A DNA stretch of 64,000 nucleotides from Siphonodentalium dalli (Eukaryota > Mollusca > Scaphopoda > Gadilida > Siphonodentaliidae). The stretch is taken from NCBI GenBank assembly GCA_032622095.1, contig CP136065.1, positions 246,885,474 to 246,949,473 of the forward strand. Reading direction: 5' to 3'. Made by a program: the position numbers and the translations under genes. The notes under the pieces are model-generated. The model was not told the DNA's origin, made no database searches, and saw nothing but the letters and a program-made list of their open reading frames with translations. Of this stretch, positions 22,397 through 34,252 are shown piece by piece (the stretch's first letter is position 1; each line of letters opens with the position of its first letter).

Positions 22397-23726
22397 CTCA
22401 TTGAGTGCCAGGTCTCCTGAGGGGAATCGATATCTGTACGCCAGGTCTCCTGGGGAAAAAGAACATTATTCACACTAACTACATATTTAGTTTGACTATT
22501 CAATATCTATATAGGACAGAATCGAATTGACAGCAGGCATTGCTAGTATAGGCCCTATCCATGACCTGCTTTTAAACTCCATGTCCAGTACTCGGGGGTC
22601 ATCATAGGTCAAAAATTTCATGTTGCCATGGCAACAAGGACTTAAAATTGACACCGATTAACTGAAATCACAAAGTTGTTGTTTTGTGTGGCCATCTAAA
22701 TAATTTATTCAGTGTAGTTTTAGACATTAATTTTGCTGGTGGAATAACATAGTAGTTTAGATAGGATTTGGAGGGGGGGGTAATCGGTGTGACTAAACAA
22801 ATTTTGTGAATGGGATGACGTTTACAATGAACACTCTCCGAGAAAAGCAGATTATTAAATTGAAAACTATTTGGAAATGTATTGTTTCGTTCTTTTTGGC
22901 CTATAATATTCGCACTTGCTGCGGTGGGATGTATTTCCAGTTTGTACTGTATCTAGGTGACAATGCCACATATTAGTACATCGGATTAACCCGGTGACGA
23001 TTATATCCGATTCAGCACATCGACCTCCCCCCCTTCCATACCAAATTTCAGTTCGATATCGTAAATAATGTAAGAGCAATATACTAACAAATCTTTTCTA
23101 TAGAAATTCTCATTGTAATTTGGCGAACCCATTAAGGTACAGAGTTTGATTGACATATTGTGTACGTTGTCGACATCAGCGTTCCTGTGTCGTTTGGTGT
23201 CAAACCAAGTTTACGATGGATCAGGGCATGCCCGACTTTATAGGAATCGACCTTTACGCAATTAAAATCGGTTTCCAATTAACAGATATGTACGCTGTAT
23301 CCGTTGACCTCTTAGAGAGTTTGAACTCTGCAAGTCTAAGTCACGCCCACAGATCACATCAATTTTCACCACCTGTTTTCATACGACTGTATCTCCTAAA
23401 CACCTCGACGTGCGGAGCTGCCCGATGTATCATTTGAACGGAGACATGCTGGGCTATACCCCGATGTACAAGTTGAATCTGAGCATGCAAGTATATACAG
23501 ACCCCCCCCCCCCCCCCCCCACTTGAAAATTAAACAAACGCTTCTCCAAAAATGTGACTTGTAGTATGCAGGGTTCTAATCATGTGCAAACAGATTGAAA
23601 TTGTGAGATTGGATTAGAAGGCAGAATGTTACAAACGGTGTGTGTTGGGCGACGAGATATCTCGTCGCCGGCGCTCAGATGGTGTCTTTCGGGCGACGAG
23701 ATATCTCGTCGCCGGCGCTCAATGAG
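22397..23726. mobile_element. TTAA-flanked element, 1,330 bp
   Basis: Ends CTCATTGAGTGCC and GGCGCTCAATGAG are inverted (12 of 13) and flanked by TTAA on both sides (22393-22396 and 23727-23730). The right part has two copies of 'cgacgagatatctcgtcg' (a perfect palindrome) followed by 'ccggcgctca'. TTAA target sites suggest the piggyBac group. No transposase motif was read in the short frames, so this is probably non-autonomous. Confidence 0.75.
23503..23520. repeat. Poly(C) run
   Basis: About 18 consecutive C residues inside the TTAA-flanked element. No coding frame crosses it convincingly. Confidence 0.9.
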
Positions 23727-23790
23727 TTAAACACTGAAATCTTTAGATGTGAAGATTATCGATAGCTACATGTATACCGGTATGTTGTAT

Positions 23791-23973
23791 CACAGTCCTA
23801 GGAATCACTGTCCATGTAATATTAAATTTGATTAAAATATAACAAATAGATCTAGATATATTACCTCTACTATACAGATATATGTATATTAATATAATAA
23901 CTAACTATAATATATTGATTTAATATTATTAAATAATATTTTATTCAACTAACAGTGATTCCTAGGGACTGTG
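23791..23973. mobile_element. Small MITE with 7-bp target duplication, 183 bp
   Basis: Ends CACAGTCCTAGGAATCACTGT and ACAGTGATTCCTAGGGACTGTG form inverted repeats, flanked by GTTGTAT (23784-23790 and 23974-23980). The interior is almost pure A/T. Possibly hAT-like. Confidence 0.85.
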
Positions 23974-23980
23974 GTTGTAT

Positions 23981-24480
23981 ACAACCCGGTGGCATTTCTA
24001 AAAAAGTTTAATTAATGGGGGGAGGGGGGGGGGGGGGTCTCCTCAGTGTTGAGTTTTGCTTATTGCATACTCTTTACATGCTGTTTGTTTACATACTGTT
24101 TGTTTACGTAACATGGCGTTTGTTCACATAACACAGATTAATTATTAACATGACAATAACATGCCGCAATTTACTTGATATTTATGATTGGCATAAGAAC
24201 AAAATTTGTCAAAAATATATTATTTCTGTTAATGGCGGTTTAATGGATGTGACTATCTTAACAGTGAAACCCACCGCAATGCTTACCATATCTTTAACAA
24301 GATCCGCATGGACATATTGATTTCTTTAACTTTTTGCAGGTGTGACGATCCCTAATAAACTGCGGTTTCATAAGCGAACGGTACCATAACTCCACTACTG
24401 TGGTTGTTTCGATATCTCTGTTGATACTGTATACTACCGGTAATACTGTCGTCATTACCGGGTTAGCACTCCATTTTTCA
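23981..24480. other. No gene seen
   Basis: Contains a G-rich run near 24016-24037 and repeated 'gtttgtttac' words near 24085-24110. Nothing coding is supported. Confidence 0.5.
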
Positions 24481-24925
24481 AGTCAGTTACTTTGATTATA
24501 GTGGTACGGTGCACATGTCAGTCTACTATACACCATCATAATATACAACACTTGTGTCGGTCTACTCTATATCACTATAATATACGATATGCATGTCAGT
24601 CTACTATAATTTGTAATATATATTATAATGATGTGTATTAGACCGACCCACATATTGTATATTATAATGGTGTACAGTGTATATTATAATGGTGTGCAGT
24701 AGACCGACAGACTTATCATATATTATAATGGTGTATAGTAGACCGACCCCGCATATCATATATTATAATTGTGTATAGGCAGAGACAGACACATGTATCA
24801 TATATCATAATGGTGTATAGTAGACCGACCTCGCATATAGTATATTACACCATATTATAATGGTGTATCAGCTCACCAGCATGCGTATGGTGCATTATAA
24901 TGGTACATTGTATGAAGCAAACCGA
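24481..24925. repeat. Minisatellite, about 35-60-bp diverged units
   Basis: Roughly ten units contain 'tatattataatggtgtatag' followed by 'tagaccgacc', in mixed completeness. Units in the first 120 bp appear in the complementary sense ('gtcggtctac'), so the tract is partly inverted. Confidence 0.75.
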
Positions 24926-25282
24926 TCCACCGATCATATAATAACTATATACCTCCTAGTCTCAAGAAAACGCATAGAGGAAATATTAATATAACAAAAA
25001 TTTATAATGCAGCCAATTAATCTATTACTAGTAATATGATTAATTGAAGGTCTCAAGCCCTTGAAAATGCAGAGAGGAAATTTTTGTATAAGGACGATAG
25101 GTGCACTCGCATAAATTGTGAGATGAACTTCATTCAAAAACAAATAAACAAAAGTCCCAGGTCAAGGTCCACGCCCCTTTCCAAATAAATGACAGGATAC
25201 ATTAGAGGTGAACTCTGTCCAATTAAACAAAAACAGTCAATGTTTGGCATGTATGCCCTTACATAACATCGGGGGATGTATG
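24926..25282. other. No gene seen
   Basis: AT-rich. A 69-codon minus-strand open frame has no recognisable domain. 'ggtctcaagccctt' at about 25050 recurs near 27342, probably a shared element edge. Confidence 0.45.
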
Positions 25283-25465
25283 GGAGGCCGTTTTCACATT
25301 TATTCCTTATGTGCGCTTAAGTGCAAATATTTACGCTTAAATGTAAATATTTGTGCTTAAGTGCAAATGACCTCTGTCATTTGCACTTAAGCACAAATGA
25401 CTTGAGCTTAAGCGCAAATCATTTACGCTTACACAAATATTTGTGTTTAAGCACACACAAATGAT
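25283..25465. repeat. GCTTAAG-rich element end (copy 1)
   Basis: 'gggaggccgttttcacattt' is followed by many 'tttgcgcttaagtgcaaat'-like palindromic words. The same start recurs near 27427, and in reverse complement at about 28180-28215, where it reads 'aataaatgtgaaaacaccct'. It is probably the terminus of a dispersed element family. Confidence 0.7.
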
Positions 25466-26304
25466 TTATATGAAAAGCACAGATTAAATAATGCAATCAC
25501 TCGTCGATGAGAGATGACATGTAATTAGATTATATTTCTAGGTGAAAATTGTTTTAGGGGTATTGAAAGTCCCTTAAGTTTAAATAGATAAAAGGGATAG
25601 AATATGCAAATAATCAGTAACTCTAAAACTTAAATCAAGTAATCACTCGTCAATTACTTCATACGTTAAAGTGACACAAAGTTTAATGTAGGCATCTCAG
25701 CTACTGCCAGCAAAAACATCGTATAGATCAGTCACACCATACGCGAAGTGATGGTGATGGTGATGGCGAAGGAATGCAAAAATGGATACCTATGGATAAA
25801 CCATTAATAGTGTAATCGCTCGCCAAAGAGAAATGTCGCATTATTAAGGATATCATAGGTATGTAGTATTAGGGGTTCCTAAAGTGTATCTTGTTTGTAT
25901 TACTAACAAGGATGGGAAATGTATATGAACAGCATGAAAATTTTAATCAAGTAATCATTAGTGGATTAATTTTTAAAGTAAAGCGATACAGGAGTTAAAT
26001 GTAGGCACCTCAGCTACCTACCAACACAACCATTGTATCGATGAGTTATATCGAATATGCAAGTAAGGTATATATTGGACAAAATAAAGTAATCACTAGA
26101 GTTCAATCAAGTGATCACTCGTCAATGAGAAAAGTCATATCACCAAGACTATATTTATAGGTGATCATTGTTAGGGTTATAGAAATTAAATATTGTAATC
26201 ACTCGTCAATGAGAAATCAAAATTATTAGAATTATCTCAGGTGGTGATTACATTAGGGAATATCAAGTGCATCATGTTTGAATTACTAACATGGATGGGA
26301 ATTA
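25466..26304. repeat. Diverged long tandem repeat, three units of about 250-300 bp
   Basis: 'aatcactcgtcaatgagaaa'-type words recur at about 25500, 25625, 25808, 26110 and 26200. Shared phrases are 'aggggttcctaaagtg'-like and 'aattactaacatggatggga'. No coding frame. Confidence 0.6.
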
Positions 26305-27158
26305 TCTATTATATATTTTGAAAGATCTGTGTGTGTATGTGTTTGTTTGTGTGTTTGAAATCGATGGACTCGAAAACGACTAAGCCAATTTCGATGAAAT
26401 TTGGTATTTTAGGGTATTTTCGGCCGGAGACGAACATAGGCATATTTATTTGTCCGTGCGAGGTCAACTTTTCACGTGCGGAGGTCAAATCTGTTTTTAC
26501 GCCGTTTTGCGCTAATATATTTCAGTTCGGTGCTCACAAATCGATACGATATAGCGCGAATAATAAATTGCCAGTCATATAATTTGCACGGTTAGAATCT
26601 GTGTGGCTTCATCTTTCCAACGATATATAATATGTATGTATCCGTTTTAGTTATCTGCCTCAATTATTAGGTACAAGTGGTGCGATCTTTTATCAGGATA
26701 AAATCAATGCGTAAATTCTATGACGTCGTCAGAGGTCATAAAGTTAGATTACGTTAACTCTCACCCTGCCGATGCATTTGACTGTGTCGCGTTAACTCAT
26801 CACCGGCCGAGGTATCCGCAAATGACATTGGGCTATATATCTCGGAAACGGGTGTAGCTATCGACTTGAAATTTGGTATGTGAATGTATCTTGCCCCGGA
26901 TACGAATTTTATCGGGTCGCCGAGCACGTGCGACGCCAGCTTCGCGCATGCGCAGACGAGATCTCGGAAACGGGTTGAGATATTGACTTTAAATTTGGTA
27001 TGTGAATGTATCTTGCCCCGGATACGAATTTTATCGGGTCGCCGAGCACGTGCGACACCAGCTTCGCGCATGCGCAGACCAGATCTAGGAAACGGGTGGA
27101 GCAATCGACTTGAAATTTGGTTTTTTAATAGCCCGGACGAAGTCGGGTCACCTTCTAG
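26305..27158 (+). mobile_element. Non-autonomous Helitron, 854 bp
   Basis: It begins TCTATTATATATT directly after an A. It ends with the hairpin CCCGGACGAAGTCGGG, then a short spacer and CTAG directly before a T. 5'-TC, 3' hairpin plus CTRR, and A/T insertion without duplication are the defining Helitron features. The interior holds 'aaatttggtatgtgaatgta' and 'cgggtcgccgagcacgtgcg' in tandem units of about 118 bp. Frames there are repeat translations. Confidence 0.88.
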
Positions 27159-27425
27159 TATATATATATATTATAAACAGTATGGATGAGCATCAACACC
27201 AGCTGATGTGGAAATACCATCAATTCCCCATGAGCATTAAGATCAGCTCCTGAAAAAAATTCAATGCAGGCGTAACGCATATCACATTAACACATTTGTT
27301 TGATTACAACAATCACACATTATAATGGGTTATGGTGCAGAAGGTCTCAAGCCCTTCAAAATACAGAGATATTTTTTTTGTCTGAAGCCTAATACCATAC
27401 ACTGAAAACCCAAGAACATACATAT
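27159..27425. other. Short spacer, no gene seen
   Basis: A TA run immediately follows the Helitron. Other sequence is unremarkable. Confidence 0.5.
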
Positions 27426-28216
27426 GGGAGGCCCTTTTCACATTTATTATTGATTTGCGCTTAAACTTAAGCGCAGATATTTGCGCTTAAGCAGAAATGA
27501 TTTGCACTCAAGTGCAAACATACATCTAACAATTTATTTGCGCTTACGCGTATATGATTTAAGCGTTTGACACCCCCTTACTCCCCTCCAATTATATGAA
27601 TGATTGAGTTCATCTCATAGTAGTAGTCCACTACAAACTCGAAATTTGAAGAAAAACATATTTCCATATGAATATCACCATCTCTGCTCCTGGTGTCCCA
27701 GTAATTGGTGCCTTACCTCCAGCGCGCTTGTATATTTTATTAAAGGGACATTTCATGCACAGATATAATACCAGTTCCACGGCCATAAAAAGGTAATTAG
27801 GGGTTAATGAGAGGGGGGCTTGCTTTTCTCATATGGTGTACTTACTGACTTGAAAGAAGGGGGAACCCTATCTAATATTATCAGCATCCCTGCTCTCAAA
27901 AATATATTTTATAACAGACATATCATTTAGATCTTTACCATTTCCATGTTCAAAAAAGGAAATTATGAGTTACTGGGGGGGGGGGGGGGAATTGCTTCAC
28001 TCATATGGTGGGTCTACATAGACTTGAGTGGTGTGTTTAGGCACTGTGCCATTTAAAATTAATTAATTATGAATTTTTATTTGCGCTAAGCACAAATGAT
28101 TTGCGCTTAAGTGCAAATGACAAGTTATTTGCACTTAAGCGCAAATATTTACGCTTAAGGTCAAATATTTGCGCTTAAGCACAAATAAGGAATAAATGTG
28201 AAAACACCCTTCCATT
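27426..28216. repeat. GCTTAAG-rich element, termini in inverted orientation
   Basis: It starts 'gggaggcccttttcacattt' plus 'tgcgcttaa' words and ends with the reverse complement of the same block ('gcttaagcacaaataaggaa', 'tgtgaaaacaccct'). It is therefore a candidate inverted-repeat element of about 790 bp. A G run (27976-27988) lies inside. No coding frame. Confidence 0.65.
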
Positions 28217-28226
28217 CATACATGTG

Positions 28227-28685
28227 CAGCCCTGGGAATTAGCCTAGGCAATGCCTAGGTAAAAGCAGAGGCAAAATCAGTTTGCCTAGGCAATTATATT
28301 GCCTAGGTAAAACAAGTTCATTGGGTTACTAAAATTTATTTGTGTCTATCAGAAATAGAACCTCTTTAGCCAAAATGACTTCCTTAAATCACTCTTTACA
28401 TATATTGTCCTAAAATTGTTTCCATGGCACTGGGCCATTAACTAGCTACCCGGTATAAGGACATATGTTTTGGAGATAATTTGTGGAATGTATATATATG
28501 ATGAGTAGTGGCCAGGAAATGTTCTCCAAAATAACTAAGCATTTCAGGTTATTATTGAATCATATTGATTTGAGATAGCAATATTGTTGCAAAATCGCCT
28601 AGGTAAAATCTGTTTTTTCCTAGGCGATCTCTTTCAACTAGGCAAAAATATTGCCTAGGCAAATTTTCCTTAATTCCCAGGGCTG
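28227..28685. mobile_element. MITE with 15-bp TIR and 6-bp target duplication (copy 2, inverted)
   Basis: Starts CAGCCCTGGGAATTA, ends TAATTCCCAGGGCTG, and is flanked by CATGTG at 28221-28226 and 28686-28691. It is the reverse orientation of the element at 6084-6564, with shared internal 'ttgcctaggcaa' words and a shared central region. Confidence 0.9.
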
Positions 28686-28691
28686 CATGTG

Positions 28692-29276
28692 TAGGTGCAC
28701 TCTAATACATACACCATTACATGCATGTGTTAACACACACACATATAACTTACATATAGAGACAGACATATATTACACATGTCAAGGTGCTTATACACAT
28801 GCAGACATGAACAATGGTGAATCCATATGATTTCATAGGTTTGATGGTGGGAAAGTTTAATTTCAAATTATTTTTGCAAAATACTACCGAAAAAGAAGTC
28901 AAATTAAAAAATGACAGAAGCCGTTTAACCCTTTTGCACACAGCTATTAATATATATGTAGGAATTGTTTAAAAACAATAAAAAAACATAATAAAAATGG
29001 TGAATGATTCCTGTTCATACATTGAATGGCCGTGCTTATACATTGGGTGGCAGCAGTGGGATCTTATATGCTGATGACATTAAGGGCAAGAGCATTGTTT
29101 GTGAGTGTTAACCTAGCTAGTACACTGCACTGTGTTGCTACACTGTGTTTTGACTGACTGTAGTAATTTTGATGCTTTTTTGCCCAGCAGGTGGCGTTTG
29201 GTGCTTTTATTTTTGACACTTCAAACTCCACGATTGTCAAGGTGCCTTTGCCCAGCTGTCTTGCCACATGTTTTTA
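28692..29276. other. No gene seen
   Basis: No supported gene. Open frames of 60-80 codons on both strands lack recognisable domains. Confidence 0.45.
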
Positions 29277-30411
29277 GTCGAGTTTTTTTGCAAAACTCGA
29301 CTTATAGTTTGATGAGGGACGGTGGGCGGGCGGCGGACGGGCGGGCGGCGTGTTTTGCTTATAACTCAATCGTTTATTGACGGATTAAATTTTTTTTTGG
29401 TGTGTGAGTACATATCCATGCACGTAATTTTTTTTTGGTGTGTGAGTACATATCCATGCACGTAAAATCGGGTTCGTCCGCACATTTAATACAGAGTTAT
29501 GGCCCTTTACCATTTTTCACTGATTTTAGGCTCGTTAGCGCAACAACTTCAACAAACGTTATCTGATTCGATTGAAATTTGGGATATAGGTGTCTCCCAA
29601 GAATATCTCGGTCTAGTTCGAAAACCGGCCAGGTCCGATAAAATTTGATAGAGTTATGGCCCTTAATTAGTCATTTTTCACGAATTTTCAGCTCGTTAGC
29701 GCGATAACTTCAACAAACGTTATCCGATTTGATTGAAATTTGGTATATAGGTGTCTCCCAAGAATATCTCGGACGAGTTCGAAAACCGGCCTGGTCCGAT
29801 AAAATTTGATAGAGTTATGGCCCTTAATTAGTCATTTTTCACGAATTTTCAGCTCGTTCATCCTATTTGATTGAAATTTTGATATATAGGTGTCTCCCAA
29901 GAATACCTCGGACGAGTTAGAAAACCGGCCCGGTCCGATAAAATTTGATAGAGTTATGGTCCTTAAGTAGTCATTTTGTACGAATTTTGAGCTCGTTAGC
30001 GCGATAACTTCAACATACGTCATCCGATTCAACTAAAATTTGGTATATAAGTGTCTTCCAATAATATCCTGGACGAGTTCGAAAACCAGCCTGGCCCAAT
30101 AAAATTTGATAGAGTTATGGCCCTTAATTAGTCATTTTTCATGAATTTTTAGCTCGTTAGCGCGATAACTTCAACAAACGTCCTCCGATTTGTTTAAAAT
30201 TTGGAATAGACATACTTGCCAAGAATATTTCGCACGGGTTTGAAAACCAGCCTGGCCCGATAAAATTTGATAGAGTTATGGCCCTTAATTAGTCATTTAT
30301 CGATTTTACCTATTAATTAGTCTACCGATACTGATGCACACCAATTGGTGGTAGCCACCGGCGGTAAGCCACCGAAAACGAGACACAGCATCTCTGATGC
30401 CACCTCTTGTT
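29277..30411. mobile_element. Element with internal about 150-bp tandem repeats (copy 2)
   Basis: It begins with the palindromic head 'gtcgagtttttttgcaaaac' and a (GGGC)n tract. About five to six units follow, and the tail 'tgatgccacctcttgtt' is shared with 8132-9071. A short segment (ttttttttggtgtgtgag...) is duplicated near 29390-29465. It has no coding capacity. Confidence 0.85.
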
Positions 30412-30893
30412 GTGATTTATTTCACAAAGAGCAGAGTTTTGTGATAAATAAAAATAATAAATACCTATCATTTGCTATATATTTATCTTGAGAATTTCTC
30501 ATGAAATTAGGTTGGTATGACCAGTAACATCAATAAAACTGGTATGTGGCTCTAATACTGAGCTTGGAATAAATTTGGAATCTTAATAAGGTCACATATA
30601 ACAATTTTAAGTATAAACCCCCGATGATACCACCATCACAAATAAATACAATTATTCCAGGTTATTAGTGTGCTAACTGACATGTGTTCATGTCAACCCA
30701 AGTAACACCATTTTGCACCTTTTTTCAATAGCATGATCGTCATTTAGTGTTCTTCCACTGCATATCATTTGAAAACCTGATATTAAATGAAAGTGACCAT
30801 GAAAGTGATGCTAACCACACTTATGACCTGTCTGACAAGCTGACTACAAATGTGATCGGACCTTGTGGCAATTACTAATACCCCATCTACACC
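30412..30893. other. No gene seen
   Basis: No open frame of note and no repeat recognised. Confidence 0.5.
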
Positions 30894-30895
30894 TA

Positions 30896-31194
30896 CCCCG
30901 CTGGACAAAACAAGTGTCTATTGGCACCGCGGTGGATTTGCCGTTCGGCTGCGGTGTCAGAGTTTGTAACTGCAGTTGAGCACCGTGGCCGAACGTCAAG
31001 TACACTGCGGCCAAACGGCAAGTTCACTGTGGCCGAAAGGCAACTACCCTCGCGATCGATGCCGAATGGCAATTACACCGCGGCCCAACTGTAGTTAGCC
31101 AGTGGAGCCATGGTGTAGTTGCATTTCGGCCGCGGTGTCAACGTTAACCGCACCGCAGTTACATGTAAGTGTACACTTGTTTTGTCCAGCAGGG
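30896..31194. mobile_element. GC-rich MITE with TA target duplication, 299 bp
   Basis: Ends CCCCGCTGGACAAAACAAGTG and CACTTGTTTTGTCCAGCAGGG are inverted and flanked by TA. The interior has repeats of 'gcggccgaa'-type words, unlike the AT-rich surroundings. Confidence 0.82.
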
Positions 31195-31352
31195 TATAGA
31201 TGATCAGCTTCAATTGATGCATATGACAATCAAGTTGCAGACAGCCTCATAGGAGTATGAATCAGACTATACGAAAGAATCATCAATGCAAATGATGTAT
31301 TAAGAAAGAATTATGAAAGAATCATCAATGCAAATGGCATGTCATGAGCCAA

Positions 31353-31848
31353 TTAATTTTTTGAGTTATTTAGTAGCTTCCTGTCGTTAAAAAACACAGG
31401 GTAATTGTTTGCTACATCTTCCCATGTCCTCTTTGCCAACAGCCAGATCTCGAACTATTTCTGGCAGTTCATCAACCAGTGCACGAACTTGTTTGAAGGT
31501 ATCCCTCTCTCTCAATGTTGCTGTGTGTGGTCCCTTAAGTGTATCAAAGTCAACAGTAACTCCATATGATATGGCAATCTGGTCTGTTCTGGCGTACCGC
31601 CGACCAATTGATCCGCTACTGTCATCAATCTTATGTGAGATGTCTAACATTCGTAGACCTTCAGACAGAGACTTTATATGAGGCTGGAAGTCTGGATTAT
31701 TGCTCAGTGGTAGAAGAGAGCACTTATATGGAGCTACAATAGCTGGCAGTGAAAGATACGTGCGTTGTTCATCACCTTCACGTATTCTGTAGTTATGTTC
31801 AAACAATGAGTACATGATCTGGGGAGAGCTTTCCAATGTGCTTTTCTG
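31353..31848 (-). pseudogene. Glycyl-tRNA synthetase C-terminal (anticodon-binding) fragment
   Basis: The minus-strand frame shows the class II synthetase motif-3 neighbourhood and anticodon-binding domain: [15 protein letters not shown], then [15 protein letters not shown] and [17 protein letters not shown]. These are near-diagnostic for eukaryotic GlyRS. The upstream edge has a plausible acceptor (ccttaaccacag). Near 31422-31430 the frame breaks: family-like residues ([11 protein letters not shown]) continue in another frame to a stop near 31353, while the original frame stops at 31387. The N-terminal edge ([10 protein letters not shown]) also departs from the family. No other GlyRS exon is seen nearby. 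I read it as a broken fragment or retained exon; a base-call error at the frame break cannot be excluded. Confidence 0.8.
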
Positions 31849-32672
31849 CTGTGGTTAAGGAATCGATTAATTAGGGCATTACTGTATGACAGTAACTATT
31901 TATTCAGTAAAAGTTTCATAAGCATGTCATGATCAGATGCAATTCAAATTTGGAATCAATGTTTTAACTAACAATTATTGCCATAGTTACCACAATCAAC
32001 GCCTAAACCCTAAAATTGGATGGCCTGAGGTCAGTCTGTGATGTACATGCATGTCACGATGTGGAAAATGAATGAATAGATTGGATCATAATTCAAGAAA
32101 TCTCAAGGCAAATGGTTGAATGGGCAAAATGTTACCCTATTTGCAGTGCCATTGAAGCTAGATGCCACAAATTGCATGTAGTTTTATATATGACATGTCT
32201 GCCTATCAATGATAGGAGAGTCAAAGAACAATTTAAATTGACAGAGTTATACAACATGAGACCAGGCTACAGAACATGCAAGTCCTCCGATCAGATGCAT
32301 GAGTTATCTGGTGTGTCAATTTGTCATTCAGGATTGAACCCACGATACATTAATAAAATAATGTATAATTGTTGCTGATCAAATGAAAATAATTCAACTC
32401 AATCAACTGAACATGTGGTATATAGGTGACCGTCATTCAAGAACAGGCAAGGATATACCACAACATCATGGTCATTCTATCAAAATCAGTAATCAGATAA
32501 TGCCTTGCTGCTCTGACAACCGCGACACATCAAGCTCGCTGTCCATGCCAGGGATTTAAATGACCACTACAGTCGTGGTCGAAACAACTTGATGTATGCA
32601 ATATATAACCTCCACAAGCGAAGAGAATATATTGCTAATATGACAACACAAGTGAAGTTATTCACCACTACC
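31849..32672. other. No gene seen
   Basis: Sequence upstream of the GlyRS fragment. An 88-codon plus-strand frame at 32112-32378 has no recognisable domain. Confidence 0.45.
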
Positions 32673-32680
32673 AGCGTGGC

Positions 32681-33074
32681 CACTGTGGGGGAACTACTCC
32701 TAGAGATTTGGTTCTCTACCGAGTTGCGTGAGCATTTTTAGCGACGATTCCAATTCTCTATCGAGCAATCGCGCATAAAACGTAAAAATCGTGTGTTTTA
32801 TAGCGCTACCGTGAAATTATAGTCACTGGCCATCAGTGTGTGTAAAAATAGTTAATAAATTAATCCCGAAATGCACAGAAATTGACTTTTCATTTTCCGA
32901 TTCCGATTCTCTGCTGAGAACTCCGATTCTCTACCGAGCGCTCGGTTCTCTGCGAATAACTCGATTATCTGCCTTATGTAAAGTAGTATATGCCACCCAC
33001 AAACTGTGCTCGGTAGAGAATGTAAACAAAGCTCGGTAGAGAACCAAATCCCCAGGAGTAGTTCCCCCACAGTG
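32681..33074. mobile_element. hAT-type MITE with perfect 8-bp target duplication, 394 bp
   Basis: The ends CACTGTGGGGGAACTACTCC and its inverted partner ending GTTCCCCCACAGTG are flanked by AGCGTGGC at 32673-32680 and 33075-33082. The inner arms extend the palindrome (ggttctctaccgag against ctcggtagagaacc). An 8-bp duplication and CA...TG ends fit hAT. Confidence 0.9.
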
Positions 33075-33082
33075 AGCGTGGC

Positions 33083-34030
33083 AAAATGCACAATGTGAAA
33101 AAGCCTCTCCAAATGATGCAAAATAACAGTGCAGACTTTGTAATTGCAGTCGTGAGCACAGTCATAACATGTATTTAATAAATCTCTACAAGTGAAGCTT
33201 TATGAAGTCATGAGCACATATACTGTACAACAAAGCCTCTACAAGTGAAGCTTTATGAAAGCGCAAAAACCTTTGCAATCAAAGTCACAAGTGCACAGTG
33301 GATACTGGCTGCGTGTACAACAAAGCCTCTGCAAGCGAAGCTTTATAAAAGTACATAGACTTCTACCATCGAAGTCATGCATGAGCACACACAGTGGACA
33401 TTACAAATACCAACTGAATCATGTGACTTCTCGCGTCGCTCACAGATAGCACAATGGTATTATTTAAAATAAAACACAGTCGGTTAGTGGAGTTATCTCT
33501 GAGCTACACCTCCTATACAGTTGAGGGTTTTATTCCGAGATGGTAGTGGTCAGATTTTATGTCACCGTCTGCATTCCCAGTACCGTGAGCTTCAAAAAAT
33601 GACCATCGATTCCACGATCATGCTCTGAAAATGATTTCAAGAGCAAAAGAAACTCAGATACATGAGTATGCTATATGTCGTGTCAATAGGTGGCCTACCA
33701 GGAAATAATATTAATTTAATGCTCCTTAATATCGATCAATTGTATTTAGAGGCACTCTACTATAAGACTATAAAGCAACCATTACATGCCCAAATTGGAA
33801 TTTTGCCATTTTCATGTAAACTGACGGAATCTAGGTCAAAAGTTTAGGCCTCTTATATACTTTTTTGGGGTAAACAGTATGATGATATACATGTATGTCA
33901 TTTTAAAGTGCTTCACTTATATGCATTGGCAGAATCATGATTCCCTTCAAAACCTGTCATGGTATATAAGGTGAAGATGTTATTCTACCTCAGCGCCTCT
34001 AGCGGCAAAATAGCCTTTACTTGTGTTTTT
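33083..34030. other. Region upstream of the large gene with a short tandem tract
   Basis: Three units near 33225-33350 contain 'caaagcctctacaagtgaag' followed by 'ctttatgaaag'. The first exon and promoter of the large gene must lie in or upstream of this region, but I cannot place them from sequence alone. Confidence 0.5.
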
Positions 34031-34033
34031 TTA

Positions 34034-34150
34034 ATAATTTTAAGGCTGATATTTTCAACAATCGGGGAGTGGACTAAGCAAAGGAGTCGTACCAAGTCTT
34101 GAAAAACGTGGCATACACATGTAGTTCTAAAACATCAAAAAAGCCATTTT
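34034..34150 (+). repeat. Degenerate partial duplicate of the exon 1 edge
   Basis: 'taaggctgatattttcaaca' followed by 'atcggggagtgga' matches the acceptor and start of exon 1 (34234-34265). Then 'gtaccaag' and 'tagttctaaaacatcaaaa' match the exon interior (about 34350-34390), with the stretch between deleted. The ATG is ATC here. It is a decayed copy about 200 bp upstream of the true exon. Confidence 0.75.
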
Positions 34151-34252
34151 TGGGCAGGTCACGGTCTTTTGTTTTATGTTTTGTTATATTTCAATTGTAA
34201 AGTTATATTCATATGGTATGTGTTTTATCTTTCAAGGCTGATATTCTTAACA

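Noticed and set aside
24481-24925. Possible tRNA or SINE cluster
   Set aside because: No A/B box words or cloverleaf could be read. It is a diverged minisatellite.
26754-27189. Overlapping 116- and 101-codon frames on both strands
   Set aside because: Both translate the tandem units inside the non-autonomous Helitron.
34169-34252. 28-codon N-terminal extension of exon 1 (hydrophobic, signal-peptide-like)
   Set aside because: It lies upstream of a good acceptor (tatctttcaag at 34236) and reads through intron-like AT-rich sequence. The ATG at 34253 has better context.
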